Notes under the pieces: generated by a model | What the model saw: the letters and a program-made list of their open reading frames with translations, nothing else | Told to the model about the DNA's origin: nothing | The model's database searches: none | Made by a program: the position numbers and the translations under genes | In this document: positions 1 to 6,577 of the stretch, piece by piece | How positions within the stretch are numbered: position 1 is the first letter of the stretch | Layout: the number at the start of each line of letters is the position of its first letter | From: Aquirhabdus sp. | GTDB taxonomy: Bacteria; Pseudomonadota; Gammaproteobacteria; Pseudomonadales; Moraxellaceae | DNA: 11,039 bases | Assembly: GCA_030152425.1 (NCBI GenBank) | Contig: JASLJP010000326.1 | Location: 1 to 11,039 of the forward strand | Reading direction: 5' to 3'

Positions 1-366
1 CCCGAGCTGGTGCGTGTGGTCAAACCCGGCGGTACGCTGTGGCTGGCGTTTCCGATTGCAGGCTCTCTGTCCGATGTCGTGGCGCGTTACCCCGAGTTGC
101 CCGTGTTTGACTTTCCAGCCGCGCGGCAGTGGCGGGAGGCAATGAGCGGTTTGCCGATCGAAGTTGCCGCCGTCCAAGTCCAGCTCTGGTCGCAGACCTT
201 TCGCGGCCTCCGCGACCTGCTGCACAGTCTGAAACTGATGGGGGGCAATCGCACTGGCCGTACCCAGCCGCCCGTCGCACCCGCGCTGTTTCGCAGTTGG
301 CTGCGCGATGATCAGCCGATCGCCCTTCAGTACCAAGTGTTATACCTGCAGCTTCGCGTACAATAA
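1..366 (+). CDS. bioC: Malonyl-ACP O-methyltransferase BioC, 3' part only
   Basis: BioC methylates the free carboxyl of malonyl-ACP with S-adenosylmethionine, disguising it so that fatty-acid enzymes can build the pimeloyl chain of biotin. The reading frame is open from base 1, so the SAM-binding N-terminal half lies upstream of the window. The 121 codons seen start in the region after the Rossmann core (RVVKPGG, a usual class I methyltransferase segment). They continue with the BioC-like C-terminal half: LWSQTFRGLRDLLHSLKLMG corresponds to the helix containing 'LRSLKGIG' in the E. coli protein, and the end (LQYQVLYLQLRV) matches the usual 'LTYHLFLGV' strand. The family call rests on these similarities from memory and on bioD beginning 37 bases after the stop codon. 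A different SAM methyltransferase is possible but less likely in this position. Confidence 0.8.
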   Translation, partial: PELVRVVKPGGTLWLAFPIAGSLSDVVARYPELPVFDFPAARQWREAMSGLPIEVAAVQVQLWSQTFRGLRDLLHSLKLMGGNRTGRTQPPVAPALFRSWLRDDQPIALQYQVLYLQLRVQ

Positions 367-402
367 GCCTCGTCCGTATATTCCGTTATTTCAGAGAGCC
401 TC

Positions 403-1152
403 GTGACACATTCCCCGACCGATCAAACACCTCCCGATGTATCCGTCGCCGCCGCCAAGCCGCGCCGTGATGTCTACTTCGTCACCGGTACCGATACCGA
501 TGTCGGCAAAACCGTGGTGAGCTGCGCCTTGCTGGCACGTGCAGCATTGCTCGAGCGTAGCTGTTTTGGGGTGAAGCCGATCACGGCGGGATGCAGTGTG
601 GATGCGGCAGGCAAGCTGGTCAGTGATGATGCTGCACGCATGCAGGCTTACGCCACGCTGGCGCTCGACCCCATGCTGGCAGCGCCGGTGCGGTTGCCCT
701 CGCCATGCTCACCGCATCTGGCGGCTGCGGAGGTCGGCACCAGCTTGCGTGCTGAGCGCATCGTGGGCCAAGTCCGCGCCGCACTCGCGACCCGTGCCGA
801 ACTGGTGATCGTAGAGGGCGCCGGGGGCTGGCGCGTCCCGATCAATGGCCGTGAGACGGTCGCCGATATCGCCAAGCAACTGCAAAAACCGGTGATCCTC
901 GTCGTGCGTCTCCGTCTCGGTTGTCTCAATCATGCGTTGCTCAGTGTCGAGGCCATCCAGCGGGACGGGCTGCCACTGGCCGGATGGGTGGCGACCGTAC
1001 TGGATGAGACGCAGGATAGGGCGCAGCTCGATGCCCAGCGTCAGAGTCTGGCGGAGCGAATCCGAGCGCCATTTCTGGGGCTGTTGCCCTATCAGGCCGA
1101 GCTGGATGTGGCGGCACTGGCCGCTGCGATCCGATTGCCCGATGAGGCGTAA
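403..1152 (+). CDS. bioD: ATP-dependent dethiobiotin synthetase BioD
   Basis: BioD closes the ureido ring of dethiobiotin from 7,8-diaminopelargonate, CO2 and ATP, the step before biotin synthase. The 249-residue protein has the P-loop GTDTDVGKT at residues 29-37, the VKPITAG segment that supplies a catalytic lysine, EGAGG in the middle (the acidic strand that coordinates Mg and substrate), and LGCLNHA near residue 172, all BioD hallmarks. The start is a GTG preceded only by a weak purine stretch (AGAGAG). The N-terminus is about 20 residues longer than E. coli BioD, so a later start cannot be excluded, but no internal ATG precedes the P-loop. It lies in the same direction as bioC with a 36-base gap, which suggests co-transcription. 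One oddity is Arg169 in VVRLRLGC, where I remember a glycine in the family. No BirA operator is visible, as expected for a distal operon gene. Confidence 0.95.
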   Translation: MTHSPTDQTPPDVSVAAAKPRRDVYFVTGTDTDVGKTVVSCALLARAALLERSCFGVKPITAGCSVDAAGKLVSDDAARMQAYATLALDPMLAAPVRLPSPCSPHLAAAEVGTSLRAERIVGQVRAALATRAELVIVEGAGGWRVPINGRETVADIAKQLQKPVILVVRLRLGCLNHALLSVEAIQRDGLPLAGWVATVLDETQDRAQLDAQRQSLAERIRAPFLGLLPYQAELDVAALAAAIRLPDEA

Positions 1153-1211
1153 AAGCGCCATTTCGCGGGTCGGGCGACGGCACGGTACTGTGTAGTATTG
1201 AATGTGCAAAA

Positions 1212-1227
1212 TGTGACCGTATTTACA
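1212..1227. promoter_or_regulatory. CRP/Vfr-like binding box
   Basis: The sequence TGTGA-N6-TTACA agrees at nine of ten positions with the TGTGA-N6-TCACA consensus of CRP-family regulators. It lies in an AT-rich intergenic stretch about 250 bases before the C13 peptidase start. The match is seen directly; binding by a CRP homologue is inferred. A chance match in AT-rich DNA is quite possible. Confidence 0.3.
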
Positions 1228-1248
1228 AATTAATTGTATCAATTTGTA
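1224..1248. promoter_or_regulatory. Perfect 8-bp-arm dyad, possible operator
   Basis: TACAAATT (1224-1231) and AATTTGTA (1241-1248) are exact reverse complements around a 9-base spacer, giving a 25-base dyad typical in size of a dimeric repressor or activator site. It overlaps the right half of the CRP-like box. There is no GC-rich stem or T-run, so a DNA operator is more plausible than a terminator. Which protein binds is unknown. Confidence 0.35.
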
Positions 1249-1470
1249 TCGTTTTCAGTCTTAATTTCACAGTGATTTTTGGGTTGATAAGACCTACCGC
1301 GCGTGTGTATCGACGCGCAACCTGTTGAGTCTGTGATTGTGAGTTTTGCAGCGTGGTGATCATGCAGCAGTTTGCCCCCGAGATAATTTCGCGTTGATCA
1401 CTCCCGCTATATCTTTCGCTATGCCAGCATTATTAGAGCCAGCCCGTACTGAGTCCCAAGCCGAAACCCC

Positions 1471-3012
1471 ATGATTGAGCTGCCACCGTCTCGAAGTTTT
1501 TTTGCTGATCTTTTCGCAAATCAGAAGGCTGCGCTGTGGATGCTGCTCGGCTCTTCGCGGGCGTTTCGCTTTGCCACGCCCAGCGCGGTGCAGTTGGTGT
1601 TTTTGGGCATCTTGGCGATCTTGGCCAATACACTGTTTAGCTGGCTGACGGCCAATGGCGAAGGGCATTTTAACAGTCAGGGTTTGGCCAGTTATCTCCT
1701 GTGGCCGTTTATCGCGCTGATTGCGGGGATGTTTCTGGCACAGCGTAGCGGTTTAGGCCGTTTGATGCTGGCGCCGGTCATTCTCTGGTTGGCAGCCGAT
1801 ATCTATATCGCCCTACTGCAGAGTCTTCTGCAGTATCTGGGCATGGTCGAGCTACTGCCCAGCGTTTTGCTGCCGTGGATGAACGCGCTGTTCTTGGTGT
1901 TGTTTATCTGGCAGACCGTGTCATTGGTGCTGATTTTCTCCAAGCAACTGAAATGGCCGTGGTGGGAACAAATCCTGATCCTGGTCGGCACCATCGTCAC
2001 CTTGGCGATCTGGCAGCAGGCGGTCAGCAGTCAGCCAATCTGGAAAGTCGAAGCGCAGGTACAGCCGGTGCTGTTTTCCGAAGAAGCGCTCTATGCCCAG
2101 CCGGATCTGCTCGATATCGCGCTCAATAGTCTGGCCAAAGGCGTGTTTGGCGAGACCCATTGGTACTTTATGGGGGTTGCCGGTGCTGGCTATCAGGATG
2201 TGTTTAAGATCGAGGTCGAGACCACCCAGCGCCAGTTTGATACACGCTTTGGCACCGAAGGCCGCTCGATTGCCTTGATCAATAACGCCAGTACCCAAGC
2301 CACGCTGCCCATCGCCAGCCGAACCAGCATCGCGCGCGCCTTGGATCGCATCGGGCAAGACATGAATCCAGACAGCGATGTGCTGTTCTTGTTTATGACC
2401 TCACATGGCAATCAAAATGTCTTTGAGCTGGCCAATGACCCCTTGGGGCTGAGCAGTGTCGATCCCATCTGGCTGCGCCAAACCCTAGATCATGCCAAGA
2501 TCCGCTGGCGCGTGCTGGTGATCTCGGCCTGCTATTCCGGCAGTTTTATTCCGGCACTGCAGTCACCGGATACCATCATCATCACTGCAGCAGCGGCAGA
2601 TCGTGCCTCGTTTGGCTGTGGTGCCGATGTCGACTACACCTACTTTGGCCGTGCTTTCTTTGCCGAAGCGATGCGCAACGAAACCACGCTGGCCGGTGCA
2701 TTCCAGACGGCGCAAACCAATATCACTGCACGTGAGCGTAAAGAGGGCTTTGAGCCGTCCAATCCGCAAATGGTCGTGGGGGCGAATATCGCGGCAGTCT
2801 TGCCACAGCTTGAGAGTCGCTTGTTTCCCGCCATCAGCCACGATACCTTTTCCGGGCTGGCCACCACGATGAAGCCTCCTGCACCCTCGATCGTACATCG
2901 GCTGAGTGACGCCGCACGCCGCGCCCTGTCTAAACGCTCTGAAGCCACAGCAGAAACCAGCCCCGACTCGACCGTGGCGGAAAAACCCCGTACAGTCGCG
3001 CCAGCGCATTAA
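1471..3012 (+). CDS. Membrane-anchored C13-family (legumain/GPI8-like) cysteine peptidase
   Basis: This is a 513-residue protein in two halves. Residues about 38-185 hold four or five hydrophobic helices (near 40-59, 73-90, 97-120, 130-157 and 167-182), so it should sit in the inner membrane. From about residue 200 follows a soluble C13 peptidase domain: the catalytic His312-Gly313 in FMTSHG after hydrophobic strand VLFLF, and catalytic Cys354 in VISACYSGSF. Then come IITAAAADRASFGC and DYTYFGRAFFAEA, segments I remember from bacterial C13 proteins. Family members are asparagine-specific endopeptidases or transamidases; the bacterial membrane-bound type has no established substrate as far as I know. 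The last 60 residues look disordered. The ATG at 1471 follows an in-frame stop at 1450-1452 and has no clear ribosome-binding site; Met24 is an alternative. The formaldehyde dehydrogenase gene starts 49 bases downstream, so joint transcription is likely. Confidence 0.85.
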   Translation: MIELPPSRSFFADLFANQKAALWMLLGSSRAFRFATPSAVQLVFLGILAILANTLFSWLTANGEGHFNSQGLASYLLWPFIALIAGMFLAQRSGLGRLMLAPVILWLAADIYIALLQSLLQYLGMVELLPSVLLPWMNALFLVLFIWQTVSLVLIFSKQLKWPWWEQILILVGTIVTLAIWQQAVSSQPIWKVEAQVQPVLFSEEALYAQPDLLDIALNSLAKGVFGETHWYFMGVAGAGYQDVFKIEVETTQRQFDTRFGTEGRSIALINNASTQATLPIASRTSIARALDRIGQDMNPDSDVLFLFMTSHGNQNVFELANDPLGLSSVDPIWLRQTLDHAKIRWRVLVISACYSGSFIPALQSPDTIIITAAAADRASFGCGADVDYTYFGRAFFAEAMRNETTLAGAFQTAQTNITARERKEGFEPSNPQMVVGANIAAVLPQLESRLFPAISHDTFSGLATTMKPPAPSIVHRLSDAARRALSKRSEATAETSPDSTVAEKPRTVAPAH

Positions 3013-3060
3013 CCCCATTGGGGCGGATCCACCGCACCTCATCCGTACAAGGAGTCAGAG

Positions 3061-4167
3061 ATGAAAACACGTGCCGCGATTGCATGGGCTGCAGGCCAGC
3101 CACTTACCATCCATGAGGTTGATCTTGCGCCGCCGCGTGCGGGCGAAGTACTGGTCGAGATCAAGGCCACCGGCATCTGCCATACCGACTACTACACCCT
3201 GTCCGGTGCCGATCCCGAAGGCCGCTTTCCGGCGATCTTGGGGCACGAAGGCGCAGGCATCGTGCTCGAAGTCGGTGCGGGTGTGACCTCGCTTAAACCT
3301 GGCGATCATGTCATCCCGCTGTATACCCCCGAGTGCCGTCAGTGCAAATTCTGCCTGTCGCAAAAGACCAATCTGTGCCAAGCGATCCGCAGCACCCAAG
3401 GCCAAGGCCTGATGCCCGATGGCACTTCGCGCTTTTCGCTCGACGGTCAGCCGATCCTGCACTACATGGGTACCTCCACCTTTGCCAATCATATCGTCGT
3501 GCCCGAGATCGCCCTCGCCAAGATCCGCGCCGACGCGCCGTTTGACAAGGTTTGCTACATCGGCTGTGGTGTGACCACGGGTGTGGGCGCAGTGCTGTTT
3601 ACTGCCAAGGTTGAAGCGGGCGCCAATGTGGTGGTGTTTGGACTCGGTGGTATCGGGCTCAATGTGATCCAAGGCGCCAAGATGGTCGGCGCGGGCAAGA
3701 TCATCGGCATTGATACCAATCCGGCGCGCGAAGCGATGGCGCGCAAGTTTGGCATGACCCATTTCATCAATCCGAAAGACGTGCCGAATGTGGTGGATCG
3801 TATCATCGAACTCACCGATGGGGGATCGGACTATTCCTTTGAGTGTATTGGCAATACCACCACCATGCGCCAGTCGCTGGAGTCCTCGCATAAGGGCTGG
3901 GGACGCAGTATCATCATTGGCGTCGCCGAGGCGGGTGCGGAGATCAGCACGCGGCCGTTCCAATTGGTCACCGGCCGTAAATGGGAAGGCTCGGCGTTTG
4001 GCGGTGCGCGCGGTCGTACCGACGTGCCGAAGATCGTCGACTGGTATATGGACGGCAAGCTGAATATCGATGATCTGATCACCCATCACCTACGTCTGGA
4101 TCAAATCAATGAAGGCTTTGATCTGATGAAGCGCGGTGAGTCGATCCGGTCGGTGATTGTGTATTAA
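3061..4167 (+). CDS. frmA: S-(hydroxymethyl)glutathione dehydrogenase / class III alcohol dehydrogenase
   Basis: This cytoplasmic zinc enzyme oxidises S-hydroxymethylglutathione, the spontaneous adduct of formaldehyde and glutathione, to S-formylglutathione with NAD+; many members also reduce S-nitrosoglutathione. The 368 residues match the family length. Catalytic-zinc ligands are Cys40 (GICHTD), His62-Glu63 (GHEGAG) and Cys169 (YIGCGVTTG). Structural-zinc cysteines are 92, 95, 98 and 106. The NAD fold has GLGGIG at 194-199 and Asp218 after GKIIGI. The segment STQGQGLMPDGTSRF is characteristic of class III enzymes. The start is well supported: AAGGAG at 3049-3054, six bases before ATG. S-formylglutathione hydrolase follows after 53 bases, giving the next reaction. 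No FrmR-type formaldehyde-sensing repressor gene is visible next to it. The gene could equally be named adhC. Confidence 0.97.
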   Translation: MKTRAAIAWAAGQPLTIHEVDLAPPRAGEVLVEIKATGICHTDYYTLSGADPEGRFPAILGHEGAGIVLEVGAGVTSLKPGDHVIPLYTPECRQCKFCLSQKTNLCQAIRSTQGQGLMPDGTSRFSLDGQPILHYMGTSTFANHIVVPEIALAKIRADAPFDKVCYIGCGVTTGVGAVLFTAKVEAGANVVVFGLGGIGLNVIQGAKMVGAGKIIGIDTNPAREAMARKFGMTHFINPKDVPNVVDRIIELTDGGSDYSFECIGNTTTMRQSLESSHKGWGRSIIIGVAEAGAEISTRPFQLVTGRKWEGSAFGGARGRTDVPKIVDWYMDGKLNIDDLITHHLRLDQINEGFDLMKRGESIRSVIVY

Positions 4168-4220
4168 GTTCGGACGATCAAAAGCAGTCCCGCATAGAAC
4201 AATCACGAGGAAAAACCGCC

Positions 4221-5075
4221 ATGAACGTCTTGAGTACCCACCGCTGCTTTAAGGGCGAACAGCGCTTCTATCAGCATGATTCAGCGGTGATTGGCTTGCC
4301 GATGAAGTTTGGCGTCTATTTGCCACCGCAGGCGTTGGCGGGCGAGCCGTGTTTGACGTTGTTTTATCTGGCGGGGCTGACCTGTACCGAAGAGACCTTT
4401 CCGACCAAAGCCCATGCCCAAGAAGTGGCAGCCGAGCTGGGCGTGATCCTGATTTCGCCCGATACCAGCCCGCGTGGCGACGAGGTAGCGAGCGGTGACT
4501 ACTGGGACATCGGTCAGGGCGCGGGGTTTTATCTGGATGCGACCGAGACGCCATGGTTTCCGCACTACCGCATGGAGTCGTATCTGATCGACGAGCTATA
4601 CCTGCTCGTGCGGCATCTGTTTCCGGTCAAAAGCGTCGCGATCATGGGGCACTCGATGGGGGGGCATGGCGCCCTGACGCTGGCCCTACGCCACCCCGCG
4701 CTGTTTCAGTCGGTCTCGGCGATTGCGCCGATTGCCGCGCCGATGGACTGCCCATGGGGGGTCAAAGCGTTTTCGACCTATCTGGGCAGCCACCTCGATC
4801 TGTGGGCGGAGCATGATGCCAGTGCCCTGATCCGTGCACGGGGCAAGCAGTTCCATCAGATTTTGATTGATCAGGGCTTAGAGGATAAGTTCTTGCATCA
4901 GTTGCTGCTGCTGCCGGAGCACTTTGAGGCGGCCTGCGCCGAAGTAGGCCAGTCCTTACATCTGCGCCGTCATGCCGGCTATGACCATGGCTACTATTTT
5001 ATCCAGAGCGTGATCGCCGATCATCTGCGCTTTCATCAGCATATTACCGTGCTGGGTTTGGGTCACAGCGCCTAG
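4221..5075 (+). CDS. fghA: S-formylglutathione hydrolase
   Basis: This cytoplasmic serine esterase of the alpha/beta-hydrolase fold splits S-formylglutathione into formate and glutathione, the second step of glutathione-dependent formaldehyde detoxification. At 284 residues it has the usual length. The nucleophile is Ser145 in GHSMGGHGAL. The acid is most likely Asp222 in DQGLEDKFL and the base His256 in GYDHGYYF; all three keep the spacing of human esterase D (149/226/260 by recollection). FYLAGLTCTEETF near residues 48-60 forms the oxyanion-loop region, and SPDTSPRG (79-86) is a family signature. A GAGGA ribosome-binding site at 4207-4211 precedes the ATG by nine bases. It lies 53 bases after frmA in the same direction, almost certainly in one operon. 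The gene is also called frmB in operons of this type. I see no clear terminator after its stop codon. Confidence 0.97.
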   Translation: MNVLSTHRCFKGEQRFYQHDSAVIGLPMKFGVYLPPQALAGEPCLTLFYLAGLTCTEETFPTKAHAQEVAAELGVILISPDTSPRGDEVASGDYWDIGQGAGFYLDATETPWFPHYRMESYLIDELYLLVRHLFPVKSVAIMGHSMGGHGALTLALRHPALFQSVSAIAPIAAPMDCPWGVKAFSTYLGSHLDLWAEHDASALIRARGKQFHQILIDQGLEDKFLHQLLLLPEHFEAACAEVGQSLHLRRHAGYDHGYYFIQSVIADHLRFHQHITVLGLGHSA

Positions 5076-5116
5076 GCCGTCTGCGTGCAGTGGGGTTGGC
5101 GGTGGACTTTTGGGCG

Positions 5117-5146
5117 TTGACACGGCATCATGCGCGCTGATTGAAT
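5117..5146 (+). promoter_or_regulatory. Likely sigma70 promoter of rpe
   Basis: TTGACA (5117-5122), a perfect -35 hexamer, is followed after 18 bases by TTGAAT (5141-5146), four of six matches to the -10 consensus. Transcription would start near 5153 and leave a leader of about 85 bases before rpe. The spacing is one base longer than optimal, so the call is moderate. Confidence 0.45.
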
Positions 5147-5237
5147 CTCATGGGTCTGGACGCGATCTCCAAAGTTGCCGTGACCATGTTGCCATCGCAT
5201 TCTGAGTAATGCCCGTAGCCTTTATGCCGAGCTGATT

Positions 5238-5924
5238 ATGACCCAACCGTATTGGATTGCCCCTTCGATTTTGTCCGCCGACTTTGCCCGTTTGGGTGAG
5301 GATGTCGAGCGCGTGCTGACAGCGGGTGCCGATGTCGTCCATTTTGACGTGATGGACAATCATTACGTGCCCAATCTGACCTTCGGCTCGATGATCTGTA
5401 CCGCGCTGCGCAGCTATGGCATCACGGCACCGATCGACGTGCATCTGATGGTTGAGCCGGTGGATCGCATGATCGAGTATTTCTTGGAGGCGGGCGCCAG
5501 CATCATCACCTTTCAACCCGAAGCCACACCGCATATCGACCGCTCGCTGCAGTTGATCAAAGCCGGTGGGGCGAAGGCCGGTCTGGTGTTTAACCCAGCC
5601 ACGCCATTGCACTATCTCGACTACGTCATGGACAAGGTCGACCAAGTGCTGTTGATGAGCGTCAACCCGGGCTTTGGGGGTCAAAGCTTTATCCCCAGTA
5701 CGCTGGATAAGCTGCGTGTCGCGAAGCAAATGATTGAAAAAAGTGGTCGAGACATCCGTCTGGAAGTCGACGGCGGCGTCAATGTCAAAAACATCCGCGC
5801 GATCGCCGAGGCGGGTGCCGATATGTTCGTCGCCGGTTCAGCGATTTTTAATCAACCTGACTATAAGGTGGTCATCGACGCGATGCGTGCTGAATTGGCC
5901 AAGGTCGGCAGCACCGCGCTGTAA
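5238..5924 (+). CDS. rpe: Ribulose-phosphate 3-epimerase
   Basis: Rpe interconverts D-ribulose 5-phosphate and D-xylulose 5-phosphate in the non-oxidative pentose phosphate pathway. It is a cytoplasmic metal-dependent TIM-barrel enzyme. The 228-residue protein shows the full signature set: APSILSADF at the N-terminus, VHFDVMDNHYVPNLTFG with metal ligands His35 and Asp37 (and Asp37 as a catalytic acid/base), DVHLMVEP with metal ligand His69, MSVNPGFGGQSFIP for the phosphate-side loop, and EVDGGVN with catalytic Asp178. GADMFVAGSAIF near the end binds phosphate. The ATG has only a weak GAG as ribosome-binding site, but the N-terminus aligns with the family. The gene is not followed by gph as in enteric bacteria: four bases after its stop comes the end of a convergent minus-strand gene, so the two 3' ends must share any termination signal. 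Confidence 0.97.
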   Translation: MTQPYWIAPSILSADFARLGEDVERVLTAGADVVHFDVMDNHYVPNLTFGSMICTALRSYGITAPIDVHLMVEPVDRMIEYFLEAGASIITFQPEATPHIDRSLQLIKAGGAKAGLVFNPATPLHYLDYVMDKVDQVLLMSVNPGFGGQSFIPSTLDKLRVAKQMIEKSGRDIRLEVDGGVNVKNIRAIAEAGADMFVAGSAIFNQPDYKVVIDAMRAELAKVGSTAL

Positions 5925-5928
5925 GCGG

Positions 5929-6414
5929 TTAGCCAAGCCATGGCGCGCAGCATTTTTTGAATTTGGCCCCATTGCCGCAAGGGCAGGGGTCGTTGCGCGT
6001 CAGCGCCATCTTGACCGTCGGGTCGAGGAAGTACCAGCGTCCATCCCGTTTAACAAAGCCTGAGCGCTCCAGATGCTGGTGGATGCCGCCCGCGTCTGCC
6101 CAGTGCGCGGTAAAGGTCACGGTCGCGTGAATGCCGTCGGCCAGCAGCACATGCTCTGTGACATCCAGACCCAGCCAGCTACTCTGCGTCGACCAGGCGC
6201 GTATCCCCGTCACGTCCAGAGCGCTTTGTTGGGCAGGTAAGGTCGTGGCGATGAGGTAGTCGATCTGGCCGAGTGCGTAGGCGCTGTAGCGAGCGCGCAT
6301 CAGCAGCTCGGCCGTAGGGGCGGCTGCGCCATCATGGTAGATGCCGCAGCAGTGAACCAGCAGTGGAGGGGCGGCAGATGCAGGATTACGAAGTGCGCAG
6401 GGGCAGGTCAGCAT
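5929..6414 (-). CDS. ychJ: YchJ/UPF0225-family SEC-C motif protein
   Basis: The 161-residue protein has the three-part YchJ layout. The N-terminus has a short cysteine module (Cys4-Pro-Cys6 and Cys22-Cys23). The middle carries LMRARYSAYALGQIDYLIATT and SSWLGLDVTEH, characteristic of the NTF2-like UPF0225 core, and then ERSGFVKRDGRWYFLD. The C-terminus is a complete SEC-C zinc module, NDPCPCGNGAKFKKCC, with Cys144, 146, 155 and 156. SEC-C modules bind zinc and, in SecA, contact SecB and ribosomes; the role of YchJ itself is not established to my knowledge. The N-terminal module is unusual: it lacks the glycine after CPC and has 15 residues between the two cysteine pairs instead of about 8. The start at 6414 aligns with the family but lacks a clear ribosome-binding site. 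It converges on rpe and diverges from the LuxR gene. Confidence 0.9.
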   Translation of the reverse strand: MLTCPCALRNPASAAPPLLVHCCGIYHDGAAAPTAELLMRARYSAYALGQIDYLIATTLPAQQSALDVTGIRAWSTQSSWLGLDVTEHVLLADGIHATVTFTAHWADAGGIHQHLERSGFVKRDGRWYFLDPTVKMALTRNDPCPCGNGAKFKKCCAPWLG

Positions 6415-6422
6415 AAGAGATC

Positions 6423-6454
6423 GACTAAACGGTTAAAGACTAGGACTAAGCGGT
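6423..6454. repeat. Imperfect 11-bp direct repeat spaced 21 bp, possible regulator site
   Basis: GACTAAACGGT (6423-6433) and GACTAAGCGGT (6444-6454) differ at one base and start exactly 21 bases apart, about two turns of the helix. A third partial copy, GACTAG, lies at 6438-6443. They fall just upstream of the ychJ start, where a regulator could act on that gene or on the divergent LuxR gene. The repeat is seen directly; the role is a guess. Confidence 0.3.
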
Positions 6455-6499
6455 CGATCATAGCCTATTTAAGTCTGTGTTCGCGAGCCGCTGTTTGGG

Positions 6500-6505
6500 T
6501 ATACT
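6500..6505 (+). promoter_or_regulatory. Candidate -10 element for the LuxR-type gene
   Basis: TATACT matches five of six bases of the -10 consensus and lies 72 bases before the start codon. No acceptable -35 hexamer is found 16-18 bases upstream, so the promoter would need an activator or another sigma factor. Low confidence. Confidence 0.2.
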
Positions 6506-6577
6506 CAGGCATCGGCTTGCTCCCTAAGTCTGCGGTTTACCGAGTCTTTATCTTTATTTTCGATCTGCGATACGATC

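Larger units (their letters stand above)
1153..1470. other. 318-base intergenic region between bioD and the C13 peptidase gene
   Basis: No convincing gene lies here; open frames on either strand are short and run into flanking genes. The left part (about 1195-1290) is clearly more AT-rich than its surroundings and holds a CRP-like box and an 8-bp-arm dyad, listed separately. At 1299-1318 there is an inverted repeat, GCGCGT / ACGCGC, with an 8-base loop and no following T-run, so it is not a typical terminator. Two TGATCA palindromes at 1357-1362 and 1395-1400 form the pair GTGATCA / TGATCAC. I could not assign a good -35/-10 pair for the downstream gene. No clear terminator follows bioD. Confidence 0.6.

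Noticed and set aside
1360..1668. Minus-strand frame (102 codons) over the start of the C13 gene, as a possible divergent gene
   Set aside because: Two thirds overlap the membrane segment coding region, the composition is Arg/Gln/Lys-rich without any pattern, and no ribosome-binding site is seen.
3013..3023. CCCC-ATT-GGGG hairpin after the C13 gene as a terminator
   Set aside because: Only four pairs and no T-run, and it sits in a 48-base gap before a co-oriented gene with its own strong ribosome-binding site.
3055..4089. Long minus-strand open frame (344 codons) opposite frmA
   Set aside because: It mirrors frmA almost exactly; long antisense frames are expected opposite GC-biased genes. 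Its translation has no recognisable motif, and frmA has complete zinc-ligand and NAD signatures.
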